DNA of 64,000 bases from Nocardia arthritidis. GTDB lineage: Bacteria; Actinomycetota; Actinomycetes; Mycobacteriales; Mycobacteriaceae. Every line of letters begins with the position of its first letter. Within the stretch, counting starts at the first letter, position 1. Below are positions 7,504-19,260 of the stretch, piece after piece. Where the stretch lies: assembly GCF_011801145.1 (NCBI RefSeq), contig NZ_CP046172.1, positions 434,001 to 498,000 on the forward strand, read 5' to 3'. A program made the translations under genes and the position numbers. Under the pieces are notes generated by a model. It was not told the origin of the DNA. It ran no database searches and was given only the letters and a program-made list of their open reading frames with translations.

Positions 7504-9897
7504 TCACGAATCGAACGCCCAGCCTTCATCGTTATCGCTGCTCAGCTCGTCGACTACCGCCGCGAGCAGGCGTGCGGCACCCGCCTTGTCCAGCGGGTGG
7601 TTGCCGTTGCCGCACTTGGGCGACTGAACGCAGGAGGGACAACCACCGGCACACCCGCAGGATTCGATGGCCGCCAGCGTCGCCGCGAGCCAATCGCGCA
7701 ACCTCGCGAACCCGCGCTCGGCGAAGCCGGCGCCACCGGGCTGTCCGTCGTAGACGAAGACCGTCGGCAGCCCGGTATCCGGATGTTCGGCGGTCGACAC
7801 GCCACCGATATCCCAGCGGTCGCACGTCGCGACCAGCGGCAACAGGCCGATCGCCGCATGCTCGGCGGCATGCAGCGCGCCGGCGACCCGCGTGGGTTCG
7901 ATCCCGGCCCGCGCCAGCAGTTCCGGCGTCACGGTGTAGAGCACCGCTCTGGTCGGCAGCGTTTGCGCGGGCATATCCAGCTCGACGAGGTCCAAGACCT
8001 CGCCGGTGAGCAGGGTGCGCAGATAGCCCATGACCTGACCGGTCACCCTGACCTGCGCCAATGCCACGGTCACCGGGCCGTGCGCGCGCTGTTCGGCAAT
8101 GGCGTCGATGGTGATCGAGGTCAGCTGCCTCGGGCTGGTGGTCCATCCGGGATCGTCCTGGTGCACGAAGGCGACGCCGCCATCGAGGTCCAGCTCGTCG
8201 ACCACGTAGGTGTCGCCCTGATGCAGGTGAACCGCGCCTCGATGCAGGGTCGACCGCGCCCGGCCCGCGTCGGCGGTGCCGAGCAGCCTGCCGGTTTCGG
8301 CGTCGACGATGGCGATCGGCGTGCCGATTCCGCCCCGCACGTCGACCGCGTCGTGCGGCTGCGCATCCGCGGTGACATACCAGCGGCCACCGGCCCCGTT
8401 GGCCACCCGCCGCCGGATCAGCCCCTGCGCCGCCAGGTCGGTGAGCACCTGGCGGCCGCCGTACTCGTCCACCTCGGCGTCGGTGAGCGGCAGCTCGAGT
8501 GCGGCGCACAGCAGCTGCGGCCCCAGCACATACGGATTTCCGGGATCGGTGATGGTGGCCTCGACGGGCTTGTCCAGCAGCGCCGCCGGATGGTGCACCA
8601 GGAAGGTGTCCAGCGGATCGTCCCTGGCCACCAGCACCACCAGCGAGCCCTGGGTGCGTCGTCCGGCCCGCCCGGCCTGCTGCCAGAACGAGGCGACGGT
8701 GCCGGGGAAGCCGGAGATCACCACCGCGTCCAGGCCCGCGATATCCACGCCGAGCTCGAGCGCGTTGGTGGACGCGGCGCCGAGCAGCGACCCGTCGGAC
8801 AGCGCCGCCTCCAGCTCACGCCGGTCCTCGGCGAGATAACCGGCCCGGTAGGCGGCGACCCGGCCCACCAGCGTCGGATCGATTTCCGCCAACAGCCTGC
8901 GGGTTTCCATGGCGGTCAGCTCCGCGCCGCGCCGGGAGCGCACGAAGGTCAGCGTGCTCGCCCCCTCGGCGATCAGGTCGGCCATGATGCGGCCGGCCTC
9001 CGCGGTCGCGGCTCGGCGCACCGGCGCACCGTTTTCGCCGGTCACGGTGGTGAGCAGCGGCGGCTCCCACAGTGCGACGGTGCGCGGCCCCTGCGGTGAT
9101 CCGTCCTCGGTGACGGCGACGCACGGCGCGCCGATCAGCCGGGATGCGGCGGCCGCGGGGTCGGCGGCGGTCGCCGAACAGAGCACGAAAACCGGATCGG
9201 CCCCGTACCGTGCGGCGAGCCGCCGCAACCTGCGCAGCACCAGCGCCACATGCGATCCGAAAACACCGCGGTAGGCATGGCATTCGTCGACGACGACGTA
9301 GCGCAGCCTGCGCAGCACCCTGGCCCAGCGCTGATGGGACCGCAGTATGCCGACGTGCAGCATGTCGGGGTTGGTGAAGATCCACCTGGCATTGGCCCGC
9401 ACCCACTGCCGGACCTCGGCGGGCGTGTCGCCGTCGTAGGTCGCGGGGTGGATATCGCGCAGCGGGCCCTCGTGGGTCAATTCGCCGATGGCGCGCAGTT
9501 GGTCCGCGCCGAGCGCCTTGGTCGGCGCCAGGTATAGCGCGGTGGCCTTGGGATCATCGCGCAACGCGGTCAGCACCGGCAGCTGATAGCCGAGCGATTT
9601 ACCGGATGCGGTGCCGGTGCTGACGACGACATGTCTGCCGTTCACCGCGAAATCGGCGGTGCTGACCTGATGGCTCCACGGCGTGTCGATTCCGCTCGCC
9701 TGTAATGCGGCGAGCACGTCCGGCGACACCCATTCCGGCCATTCCGTGTGCGCGGCCGGCCGGGCGGGTAGGTCGACGACGTGGGTCAACCTGGGATCAT
9801 CATCCGAAAGCCCGGTGAGGACACGGTTCAGCAACGATCGCCCGTAGCTGAGTCCCCTATCGGTCGCCTCCGGAGTGGTCTGGTCGGTTGGATTCAT
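7504..9897 (-). CDS. DEAD/DEAH-box helicase with C-terminal DUF1998 zinc region (MrfA/YprA-like)
   Basis: 797 residues. Visible motifs in order: STGTASGKSLGYQLP (Walker A), DECH in VVVDECHAYRG, LCSATAADP (motif III), a second RecA lobe with GVDIAGLDAV and QQAGRAGRR (motif VI), then a C-terminal Cys cluster CGCAGGCPSCVQSPKCGNG. This matches the superfamily 2 helicases with a DUF1998 domain; the Bacillus member MrfA acts in mitomycin C lesion repair. Start ATG 9897 gives MNPTDQTT; an upstream alternative adds eight residues. It is divergent from the cold-shock gene and convergent with the tad operon, as Rv3649 is in M. tuberculosis. Confidence 0.93.
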   Translation of the reverse strand: MNPTDQTTPEATDRGLSYGRSLLNRVLTGLSDDDPRLTHVVDLPARPAAHTEWPEWVSPDVLAALQASGIDTPWSHQVSTADFAVNGRHVVVSTGTASGKSLGYQLPVLTALRDDPKATALYLAPTKALGADQLRAIGELTHEGPLRDIHPATYDGDTPAEVRQWVRANARWIFTNPDMLHVGILRSHQRWARVLRRLRYVVVDECHAYRGVFGSHVALVLRRLRRLAARYGADPVFVLCSATAADPAAAASRLIGAPCVAVTEDGSPQGPRTVALWEPPLLTTVTGENGAPVRRAATAEAGRIMADLIAEGASTLTFVRSRRGAELTAMETRRLLAEIDPTLVGRVAAYRAGYLAEDRRELEAALSDGSLLGAASTNALELGVDIAGLDAVVISGFPGTVASFWQQAGRAGRRTQGSLVVLVARDDPLDTFLVHHPAALLDKPVEATITDPGNPYVLGPQLLCAALELPLTDAEVDEYGGRQVLTDLAAQGLIRRRVANGAGGRWYVTADAQPHDAVDVRGGIGTPIAIVDAETGRLLGTADAGRARSTLHRGAVHLHQGDTYVVDELDLDGGVAFVHQDDPGWTTSPRQLTSITIDAIAEQRAHGPVTVALAQVRVTGQVMGYLRTLLTGEVLDLVELDMPAQTLPTRAVLYTVTPELLARAGIEPTRVAGALHAAEHAAIGLLPLVATCDRWDIGGVSTAEHPDTGLPTVFVYDGQPGGAGFAERGFARLRDWLAATLAAIESCGCAGGCPSCVQSPKCGNGNHPLDKAGAARLLAAVVDELSSDNDEGWAFDS

Positions 9898-10269
9898 GAG
9901 ACGCGCGCCGCGACACGCCAAGAAAGTGTGAAACGTGTGCGGTTAGGAACCTTCACCTGCCATTTCGATACCAAATAGCGACCTGGGTCACAGCCGGTTT
10001 GCCGAACACTCACTCGGTTATCGGGAGGCAAACGAACCACAAGTCTGGATTCCGGCATTGTGTCCCTCACCTGCGCATTCGCAAGATCAACTTTTTTGCA
10101 AATTGTCGGTAACTCGACTGTTGAATTGCTCGAAGACATGGTTCACTGGTTCCTGGTCGCAAGCTTCTGTGTTCGAGGGTCGGATCCAAAGTCCAAACCG
10201 TCAGCAGGATCGATGTTGCGAACGGTGTGCTTGGTGCTTTCCTGCAGGGGGAACCAACAGTACAGCGGT

Positions 10270-10311
10270 CGGAACGGACCCGGTGGACGAACCCAGTTGT
10301 CCGCCGTTCCG
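10270..10311 (+). promoter_or_regulatory. Hairpin in the cold-shock gene leader
   Basis: CGGAACGG (10270-10277) pairs perfectly with CCGTTCCG (10304-10311), and an inner GGAC/GTCC pair (10285-10288 with 10299-10302) extends it. The hairpin ends 10 bases before the AGAAGGA ribosome-binding site of the csp gene. Cold-shock genes often have long structured leaders that control translation with temperature. The whole 9898-10333 gap has no gene; no confident promoter was placed. Confidence 0.5.
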
Positions 10312-10333
10312 GTAAGAAAAGAGAAGGAACAGA

Positions 10334-10540
10334 ATGGCACAGGGAACTGTGAAGTGGTTCAACGCGGAGAAGGGGTTCGGCTTCATCGCGCCCGAGGACG
10401 GCTCCGCTGACGTCTTCGTCCACTACTCCGAGATCCAGGGGTCGGGCTTCCGCACCCTTGAGGAGAACCAGAAGGTCGAGTTCGAGGTCGGCCAGGGCAC
10501 CAAGGGCCCGCAGGCCACCGGAGTTCGCGCGCTCTCCTGA
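10334..10540 (+). CDS. cspA: Cold-shock protein, CspA family
   Basis: 68 residues, one OB fold that binds single-stranded RNA and DNA. Both RNA-binding motifs are present: KGFGFI (RNP1) and VFVHY (RNP2), with the usual [14 protein letters not shown] start. The ribosome-binding site AGAAGGA lies six bases before ATG 10334. It matches Rv3648c in family and position, between the helicase and topA. It is probably monocistronic, given the hairpin terminator downstream. Confidence 0.97.
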   Translation: MAQGTVKWFNAEKGFGFIAPEDGSADVFVHYSEIQGSGFRTLEENQKVEFEVGQGTKGPQATGVRALS

Positions 10541-10564
10541 GCGTCGCAAACGTTTCCACCAGCT

Positions 10565-10597
10565 CGTCCCTCACCACCGGAAACGGGGTGGGGGACG
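10565..10597 (+). terminator. Terminator-like hairpin after the cold-shock gene
   Basis: CGTCCCTCACC (10565-10575) pairs with GGTGGGGGACG (10587-10597) over 11 positions with one G-T wobble, 24 bases after the csp stop codon. It is followed by ACTTATATCT rather than a clean T-run. The downstream gap to topA contains possible -10 elements (CATACT near 10655, TATAAA near 10731), which I could not pair with convincing -35 boxes. Confidence 0.6.
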
Positions 10598-10835
10598 ACT
10601 TATATCTGGGGTACTGAGGACACGCCGCATGGACGCGCATCGGATAAAACACTGCATACTGGTGCGAAGTGACGCGCGTACGCTCAGTGGTTCGGGTCGC
10701 AAGCACTCGACCACACTCAGCGTCAAGGTATAAACGTGTCTGGTAGCGATGTTCAACCGTCGCCACCGCTTGCCCCACACCGCGCACCGGGCGCACCAGC
10801 GTCGCGCGGGTCGAGAAGGAAAGGTGTATTCGCCG

Positions 10836-13754
<2,919 letters not shown>

Positions 13755-13821
13755 TCGGGTGTCCTGATCGCTCACGGTGTCCTAGCCTCGAGGGGCACAA
13801 CGGCAAGAGCGAAGGACACCC

Positions 13822-14325
13822 ATGGCCGATCAGGAGCGCGAGGATCTGATCAAGATCCTCGGCAACCAGCGTGAACTGTTCCAGATCACCCTTCGGAATA
13901 TCGACGACGAACAGGCGCGCAGGCGCACCACGGTCAGCGAGCTGACCCTCGGTGGTCTGCTGCACCACCTGATAAACGTGGAACGACACTGGACTTCGGT
14001 GATCGTCGAACGGGACGAGAACGCCGAACTCGACGTGTCGAAGTTCGACGGCGAATACGTGATGGCGCCGGAGGAGACCGTGACCGGGCTGCTCGCGAAA
14101 TGGGCTGAGGTCGCCGCCGCGACCGATGCGCTGATCCGCACGGTGGACAGCCTGGACTCCTCGATTCCGACGCCCACCGCGCCGTGGACGCCGGAACGCC
14201 AGTGGTGGACAGTGCGCTACACGCTGCTGCACATCCTGCGCGAGATCGCCCATCACGCCGGACACGCGGATATCATCCGCGAGGAGCTCGACGGGCAGAA
14301 CAGCACGTATTCGCGCATCGCCTGA
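13822..14325 (+). CDS. DinB-like / DUF664 family protein
   Basis: 167 residues with a ribosome-binding site AAGGA before ATG 13822. A four-helix-bundle pattern with three metal-ligand histidine regions is visible: LLHHLINVERHW near residue 50 and HILREIAHHAGHADIIRE near the C-terminus. This fits the DinB/mycothiol-transferase superfamily, whose actinobacterial members often use mycothiol or bind a divalent metal. Substrate unknown. It ends three bases before the convergent DJ-1-like gene. Confidence 0.85.
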   Translation: MADQEREDLIKILGNQRELFQITLRNIDDEQARRRTTVSELTLGGLLHHLINVERHWTSVIVERDENAELDVSKFDGEYVMAPEETVTGLLAKWAEVAAATDALIRTVDSLDSSIPTPTAPWTPERQWWTVRYTLLHILREIAHHAGHADIIREELDGQNSTYSRIA

Positions 14326-14328
14326 GTG

Positions 14329-14874
14329 CTATCGCCGCAGCAGGCGCAGGAATTCGCGCATCCACGCCGGATGGTCCGGCCAGGCCCGGCCGGTGACGAT
14401 GTTGTCCTCCACATGCGCCTCGCTGTCGACGAATTTCGCGCCCGCCGCCTCGATATCGGGCGCGAGCGCCGGGTACGCGCTGCACGAGCGGCCCATCAAA
14501 ACGCCCGCGGCGGCGAGGATCAGCGGTCCGTGGCACAGCGCGGCGATGGGCTTGCGCTCGGATGCGAAGTGCCGCACCAGCTCTCGGCACCGCTCATCGT
14601 TGCGCAGGTACTCCGGCGCGCGGCCGCCCGGCACCACCAGCGCGTCATACGTTGCCGGATCGACGTTTTCGAAGGCGATGTCGGCGGGCCAGGTGTGGCC
14701 GAGTTTCTCGGTGTATGTGTCGAAGCCGTCCACGAAATCGTGCACGACGAACTGCAATTTCTTGACGGCGGGCGCGGCGATCTCCACCTGGTGGCCCTCT
14801 TCGAGGAGCCGCTGGTAGGGATACATGACCTCGAGGTCCTCGGCCGCGTCACCGGCGATCAACAGAATTCTCAC
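14329..14874 (-). CDS. DJ-1/PfpI family protein (class I glutamine amidotransferase-like)
   Basis: 181 residues. The nucleophile elbow ALCHGP carries the conserved Cys at about residue 114; DALVVPGGRAPEYLR is the typical preceding strand-loop with PGG. Members act as proteases, deglycases or chaperones of oxidised proteins, and sequence alone does not decide. GTG 14874 (MRILLIAGD) is chosen over GTG 14883 because GGAGG lies eight bases upstream of it. Divergent from the DNA polymerase III delta' gene. Confidence 0.9.
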   Translation of the reverse strand: MRILLIAGDAAEDLEVMYPYQRLLEEGHQVEIAAPAVKKLQFVVHDFVDGFDTYTEKLGHTWPADIAFENVDPATYDALVVPGGRAPEYLRNDERCRELVRHFASERKPIAALCHGPLILAAAGVLMGRSCSAYPALAPDIEAAGAKFVDSEAHVEDNIVTGRAWPDHPAWMREFLRLLRR

Positions 14875-14958
14875 GGAATCCACCTCCGCATCAACGATCC
14901 GCCGGGGCCGGGAAGGCGGTCAAGAGCTGTGTCGGTGGCGGCGGCTAGGGTGTACGGC

Positions 14959-16152
14959 GTGGCGGGTGTCTTCGATCGGCTGGTCGGCCAGGATGCGGTC
15001 GAATCCGAGCTGACGGCTGCCGCGATCGCCGCGCGGGCCGGCAGTGTCGAGGGGGCGATGACCCACTCGTGGCTGTTCACCGGGCCGCCGGGATCGGGCA
15101 GATCCGTTGCGGCGCTGTGCTTTGCGGCCGCACTACAGTGCACCGACCCTGGTACGCCGGGGTGCGGGCGGTGTCACGCGTGCACGACCACCATGGCGGG
15201 CACGCACGGTGACGTGCGCCGGGTGGTGCCGGAGGGGTTGAGTATCAGCACCAAGGAGATGCGCGAAATCGTGCAGATCGCGGCCCGGCGGCCGAGTACC
15301 GGGCGCTGGCAGGTGGTGGTGATCGAGGATGCGGACCGGTTGACCGAGGCGGCGGGCAACGTGCTGCTGAAGGTGGTCGAAGAGCCGCCGGACCGGACGG
15401 TGTTCCTGCTGTGCGCGCCGTCGGTGGATCCGGAGGACATCTCCGTGACGCTGCGTTCCCGGTGCAGACACGTCCATCTGGTGACGCCCTCGGTCGCATC
15501 GATCGCGCGGGTGCTGCAGGAGCGGGACAAGCTCGACCAGCGGACCTCCGAGTGGGCGGCATCGATCAGCGGCGGCCATGTCGGCAGGGCGCGGCGACTG
15601 GCCACCGACGACGAGGCGCGCGGACGGCGTAAACGAGCGCTGGCGCTGGTCGGCGCGGTCGCGCGACCGGGTGCGGCGTACTCGGCGGCCGACGAACTGG
15701 TGAAATCGGCCGACGACGAGGCCAAACAGATGAGCGCCGAACGCGATGAGCGCGAACGCGAGGAATTGGCGACCGCGCTCGGCGCGGGCGGTACCGGCAA
15801 GGGCGCGGCATCGGCGACCCGCGGTTCCGCCGGCGTGCTGAAAGATCTGGAACGCCGCCAGAAGTCACGCGCCACCCGCACCGGACGTGATGCGCTCGAC
15901 CGGGCGCTCATCGACGTCGCGGGCGTCTACCGGGACGCGCTCGCCCTCCGGTTCGGCGCGGACGGCGTCGCACTCACCCACCCCGATATGGCCGACCAGA
16001 TCCGCGACCTGGCCGACCGGGTGCGTCCGGAGGGCCTGCTGAAATCGATCGAGGCGGTGCTCGCCTGCCGAGAGGCGCTCGACCTGAACGTGAAGCCGCG
16101 CTTCGCACTCGCCGCCATGGTCGCCGCCCTCATCGCCGCCCAAGCAACGTGA
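14959..16152 (+). CDS. holB: DNA polymerase III subunit delta'
   Basis: 397 residues; clamp-loader subunit of the replisome. Near the N-terminus VFDRLVGQDAVESEL precedes a degenerate P-loop FTGPPGSGRSVAAL and a zinc-binding set of four cysteines (C..GCGRCHAC). VVIEDADRLTEAAGNVLLKVVEEPP and LRSRCRHVHL (SRC motif) are characteristic of gamma/delta' AAA+ subunits. In M. tuberculosis the homologue Rv3644c also follows topA. GTG 14959 is used; in-frame GTG 14950 would add three residues. tRNA-Thr follows 62 bp downstream. Confidence 0.93.
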   Translation: MAGVFDRLVGQDAVESELTAAAIAARAGSVEGAMTHSWLFTGPPGSGRSVAALCFAAALQCTDPGTPGCGRCHACTTTMAGTHGDVRRVVPEGLSISTKEMREIVQIAARRPSTGRWQVVVIEDADRLTEAAGNVLLKVVEEPPDRTVFLLCAPSVDPEDISVTLRSRCRHVHLVTPSVASIARVLQERDKLDQRTSEWAASISGGHVGRARRLATDDEARGRRKRALALVGAVARPGAAYSAADELVKSADDEAKQMSAERDEREREELATALGAGGTGKGAASATRGSAGVLKDLERRQKSRATRTGRDALDRALIDVAGVYRDALALRFGADGVALTHPDMADQIRDLADRVRPEGLLKSIEAVLACREALDLNVKPRFALAAMVAALIAAQAT

Positions 16153-16214
16153 CCCCTACCACCCGTTTTCGCGATCCGGCGCAGTCACGATAGACTCGCT
16201 GGGCCGAGAGGCAC

Positions 16215-16287
16215 GCCGCCTTAGCTCAGTCGGTAGAGCGCTTCACTCGTAATGAAAAGGTCGGGGGTTCGATTCCCCCAGGCGGCT
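16215..16287 (+). tRNA. tRNA-Thr (anticodon CGT)
   Basis: 73 bases fold as a cloverleaf. The acceptor arm pairs GCCGCCT with AGGCGGC, the D-arm is GCTCAGTCGGTAGAGC, the anticodon loop CTCGTAA has anticodon CGT, and the T-arm is GGGGGTTCGATTCCCCC. CCA is not encoded. It reads ACG codons. The following sequence holds an integrase remnant, so this gene has probably served as an attachment site. Confidence 0.97.
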
Positions 16288-16552
16288 CAAAATCCCAGGT
16301 CGGAACGATCGAATCGTGTTGTCCTGGACTGAGTTCGGGCTCGAGTCCCAACTAGTTCGCTCGATGTCGCCTCGCATGACCGCCTTGTCGAGAGCGCCGA
16401 CTACCGCAGTGTGGACCCGTCCACGCGCCAGATAGCGCCGCTGGGTCGTCGACGGATCCGCGTGGCCGAGCAGGTCGACAGGTGGCGCGCGTCGACAAGC
16501 CCACATCGTCCAGGATGGTGGCGACGGTGCCGCGGAAGCTGTGGGGTCTACG
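16243..16552 (-). pseudogene. Frameshifted C-terminal remnant of a tyrosine recombinase (phage-type integrase)
   Basis: One frame encodes RPHSFRGTVATILDDVGL, the integrase box with the active-site H-x-x-R. About one codon after GLSTR the reading switches frame and continues LLGHADPSTTQRRYLARG, the box containing the second catalytic His and the tyrosine nucleophile. A single-base indel near 16485-16492 separates them. The N-terminal domain and the first catalytic Arg box are missing. The 3' end runs into tRNA-Thr. This is a decayed integrative element whose other genes are gone. Confidence 0.85.
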
Positions 16553-16979
16553 GGCACAACCCGTTGATGAAATCTGGGCTGCTGCCTTCCCTATTGCAGC
16601 GGTAGGACCACTCGACAGCTCCGGGCTTCCATCGTTTGCCGTCGTAAGTGAACGTGGATTGCTGGCGCACTGCGCGGATCGAGTCATCCTTCGGCACATC
16701 GTAAGTGACGGTGACCACGGGGTTCGCGCTGTCCGGTTTGGCGATGTCCACGGTGCAGAGGTAATCGACCTTCTCGTCCGGCAACGGACCACACTGGTTG
16801 ATGAGATTCATCAGGGTCAGAGCTGCGTTCGGTGTCAGCGGGGCGTCGGGCCTCGACTGCGTGGACTGGTTGGCGCTCGTCGGCTGCGCTGCGGGACTGG
16901 AATCGGTACTTGTACAGCCGATCGCCGTGAGCAGCGGCAATAGCGACACGGCGACCGCCGCGATGGTGGTTCGGTTCAT
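16548..16979 (-). CDS. Putative secreted lipoprotein, unknown function
   Basis: 143 residues. N-terminal MNRTTIAAVAVSLLPLLTAIGC is a lipoprotein signal ending in a cysteine, although the lipobox (T-A-I-G-C) is not canonical. A Ser/Thr/Gln-rich linker follows, then a small domain with four cysteines (NQCGPL, YLCTVD, YRCNRE, NGLCP) that could form two disulfides. GGAGAAGAC precedes ATG 16979. No family recognised. It abuts the integrase remnant, so it may be former cargo of the lost element or an older neighbour. Confidence 0.75.
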   Translation of the reverse strand: MNRTTIAAVAVSLLPLLTAIGCTSTDSSPAAQPTSANQSTQSRPDAPLTPNAALTLMNLINQCGPLPDEKVDYLCTVDIAKPDSANPVVTVTYDVPKDDSIRAVRQQSTFTYDGKRWKPGAVEWSYRCNREGSSPDFINGLCP

Positions 16980-17162
16980 GTCTTCTCCGTTTGTCCGAAT
17001 TGAGCCGCCACCGTATCAAAATGTTGCTGACTATTAGCTGTACTGTGGCAAATTGTTATACATGCAATCGTCCCCTCGGCATCGGTTGTGAGTGCGCGCG
17101 AAACCCATCCGACTTGCCGGCCGGGCATGGCGACCTGCTCGGGTCGGCGTCGGCATGCGGGA

Positions 17163-17197
17163 AGGCCCGGCCGGGCTCAGTGAGCTCGGCCGGGCCT
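17163..17197 (-). terminator. Hairpin terminator for the serine hydrolase gene
   Basis: A 13-bp GC-rich stem (17163-17175 with 17185-17197, one wobble pair) around a nine-base loop lies 46 bp beyond the stop of the leftward serine hydrolase gene. There is no T-run, as is common in high-GC actinobacteria. The rest of 16980-17242 contains no gene that I can support. Confidence 0.6.
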
Positions 17198-17242
17198 GGT
17201 TCGTACGCGGGGTGTCCGGGTCGATGGTTGCGCGAATCCGTC

Positions 17243-18775
17243 TTATCGAGTCGGTGCGGAAGGCGTAGTTCGGGCGTCGCCGAATACCTCGTCGATCAGA
17301 CGTTGTGTCGCCTGCTGGAATGCCACGGCCAGCGACAGGGCGGCGTCGTCGACGTAATTCAGTGTGCCGGTGAGGGTTTTGCTGCCGTCGGGGGTGCTGA
17401 ACATGATCGCCGCGTGGCCCGCGGCACCACCGTTGTGGGTGATCACGGTGCCGCCTGCCGGAGTTTGCTGCACGAACACTCCCAGGCCGTAGCCCATATT
17501 CGGGATGGGCGTCGCGTGCGGGGTGCACATCTCGTTCAGCAGTTCGGCAGGCAGCAGCTTGCCGGTCACCAGTGCGGAGATGAACGTGTGCAGATCCTGG
17601 CTGGTGGAGATCATGTCGCCGCCGCTGGAGATCCAGGAGGGGTTGTGGCGGGTGACGTCGACGATGGTCTCCGCACCGTTTTCTTCGTACCGGTAATAGG
17701 CGTGGGGGTGCGGCTCGGGGATCTCGATCTGGGTGGTCGGCTGTATGGTGCCCGACAGTCCGAGCGGCCCCAGGATCAGCCGCTGCACCTCCTCGGCGAC
17801 CGAGCGGCCGGTGACCTCCTCGATCAGCAGCCGGGCCAGCACGTAGTTGGTGTTGGAGTAGCTCCAGTCGGTGCCCGGTTCGAATCGCGCCGGCTTGGAC
17901 AGCGCCAGCCGGACCAGTTCCTCGGGCTGGTAGGTGTGGAATCGGTTGTCCACCCATTCCTTGCCCGCGGTGGTGGCGGGGATGCCCGGCACCACCGTCC
18001 CGTCGGGGTAGTACTCGCCGGTGAAGTTGAAGATTCCGCTGGTGTGCTGCAACAGCATTCGCACGGTGATCCGCTCGTCGAGTTCGAACTCGGGCAGGTA
18101 GTCGACCACCGGTACGTCCAGGGCGATTTTGCCTTCGGCCACCAGTTGCAGCACCAGTGTGGCGGTGAAGGTCTTGGTGTTGCTGCCGATCCGGACGTGC
18201 CCGTCGACCGGCGGCTTCGCGGTCTTGCCCAGCTCCGCCACACCGGCGCTGCCGACCCACTCGCCCCGCTCGTCGTTCACGCGCAACGTGATTCCGGTGA
18301 TGCCGGACTCGACGATGTCCTCGAGGGCCTGCTGTAGTTCCGGGCGATCCGGTCCGTCCGTGGCCTCCGGCGCCGCCGGGCTGCTCGCGCCGGCGTCGAG
18401 CGCCGCGATGATCTTGCGAACCATCGCCGCCGTGGCGGGGCCGGGCTCACCTGCGGCGGCCTCGACAGCGATCAGAACGGTTTCGCGGAAGTTCGCGGCC
18501 TCGGCGGGATCCTGTGCGGTGAGCAGGCTCATGGCCGCGGTCAGCGCGGGCAGCACCTGGTCGGCGAGGGCGGCGACGGTCTTGCCGACCAGTTTGATGT
18601 CGGCCGACTTGGCCGCGAGCACATGCCCGACCAGCCCGGTCGCCGAGGTCAGGGCGATGGAGGCGTTCGTGGCGGACCGGTGGGGTGTGCCGGTGGCGGC
18701 CAGCAGTGACACAGCACCGTATGCGGCGGTCCGCAGGATGCCCTTGTCCTTGTCGGTGAGGCTGATGATGGCCAT
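17243..18775 (-). CDS. Serine hydrolase (class C beta-lactamase / DD-peptidase fold) with an extra N-terminal domain
   Basis: 510 residues. From about residue 150 the penicillin-binding fold is clear: SNTK (SxxK nucleophile), YSNTNY (YxN) and THNGGAAGH (the HxG box). About 145 N-terminal residues precede it, starting MAIISLTDKDKGILRTAAYG, helical and alanine-rich, without a signal peptide. An otherwise exported enzyme type therefore appears cytoplasmic, or uses another route. GAGGAG precedes ATG 18775. The catalytic half is clearly related to the divergent neighbour at 19261. Substrate unknown: D-Ala peptides or esters are possible. Confidence 0.9.
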   Translation of the reverse strand: MAIISLTDKDKGILRTAAYGAVSLLAATGTPHRSATNASIALTSATGLVGHVLAAKSADIKLVGKTVAALADQVLPALTAAMSLLTAQDPAEAANFRETVLIAVEAAAGEPGPATAAMVRKIIAALDAGASSPAAPEATDGPDRPELQQALEDIVESGITGITLRVNDERGEWVGSAGVAELGKTAKPPVDGHVRIGSNTKTFTATLVLQLVAEGKIALDVPVVDYLPEFELDERITVRMLLQHTSGIFNFTGEYYPDGTVVPGIPATTAGKEWVDNRFHTYQPEELVRLALSKPARFEPGTDWSYSNTNYVLARLLIEEVTGRSVAEEVQRLILGPLGLSGTIQPTTQIEIPEPHPHAYYRYEENGAETIVDVTRHNPSWISSGGDMISTSQDLHTFISALVTGKLLPAELLNEMCTPHATPIPNMGYGLGVFVQQTPAGGTVITHNGGAAGHAAIMFSTPDGSKTLTGTLNYVDDAALSLAVAFQQATQRLIDEVFGDARTTPSAPTR

Positions 18776-18859
18776 GTCGTTGTCTCCTCAAAACTGGTGT
18801 GCGGCACTCCCGTCGAGCGGGCTGCTGTGCTGTTGATGTCACTACTGTCGCCGGACCGG

Positions 18860-18901
18860 CTGACAACGACCTGATGCAGATCTGACACACCCGCTGACAC
18901 A
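18860..18901. promoter_or_regulatory. Three direct repeats CTGACA in the divergent promoter region
   Basis: CTGACAAC at 18860, CTGACACA at 18882 and CTGACACA at 18894 lie in one orientation with offsets of 22 and 12 bp, close to helical periodicity. They sit 85-126 bp upstream of the leftward serine hydrolase. Regularly spaced direct repeats are typical of SARP or OmpR-type regulator sites. The rest of 18776-19260 has no supported gene. Confidence 0.35.
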
Positions 18902-19260
18902 ACGATCGACCTGGTCACCGGCTCGGTCTATTGCCTGGCCAACGCCGAGTGCATTGCGCAATCCCGCCCGAGCAGCTGCCGATGGTCACTCCGGAACGTT
19001 GGGTACTGAATCCACGGCCGCAATACCTGTCGTGGTTCGCCGCGGTCACCACGAAAGCCACTGAGTCCCCAGGTGGCTCCCGGTCAACAGCATCCGCAAG
19101 CTCGGTATTCGGAGTCGGTGCTCGGGCACAGATCGTCAGGTGTGGCCAGCACTACCGAGAAGACGGGTGCCTGCTGCGTAGGCGTGATAGCTGGACATTT
19201 CCTAACGTGGGATTGTCATCGTGGCGCGTTGGGGCGCGTCCGCAGCAGAAGGGAATTGCC

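Noticed and set aside
16243..16557. A 104-codon frame ending in ...SNPRPFHYE as an intact gene
   Set aside because: Its end is the antisense of tRNA-Thr and its middle is only the last integrase box; it is part of a frameshifted remnant.
18931..19260. N-terminal extension of the lipoprotein serine hydrolase from ATG/GTG starts near 18931
   Set aside because: The TTG at 19261 has a good ribosome-binding site and is followed at once by a lipoprotein signal; the extension lacks resemblance to anything.
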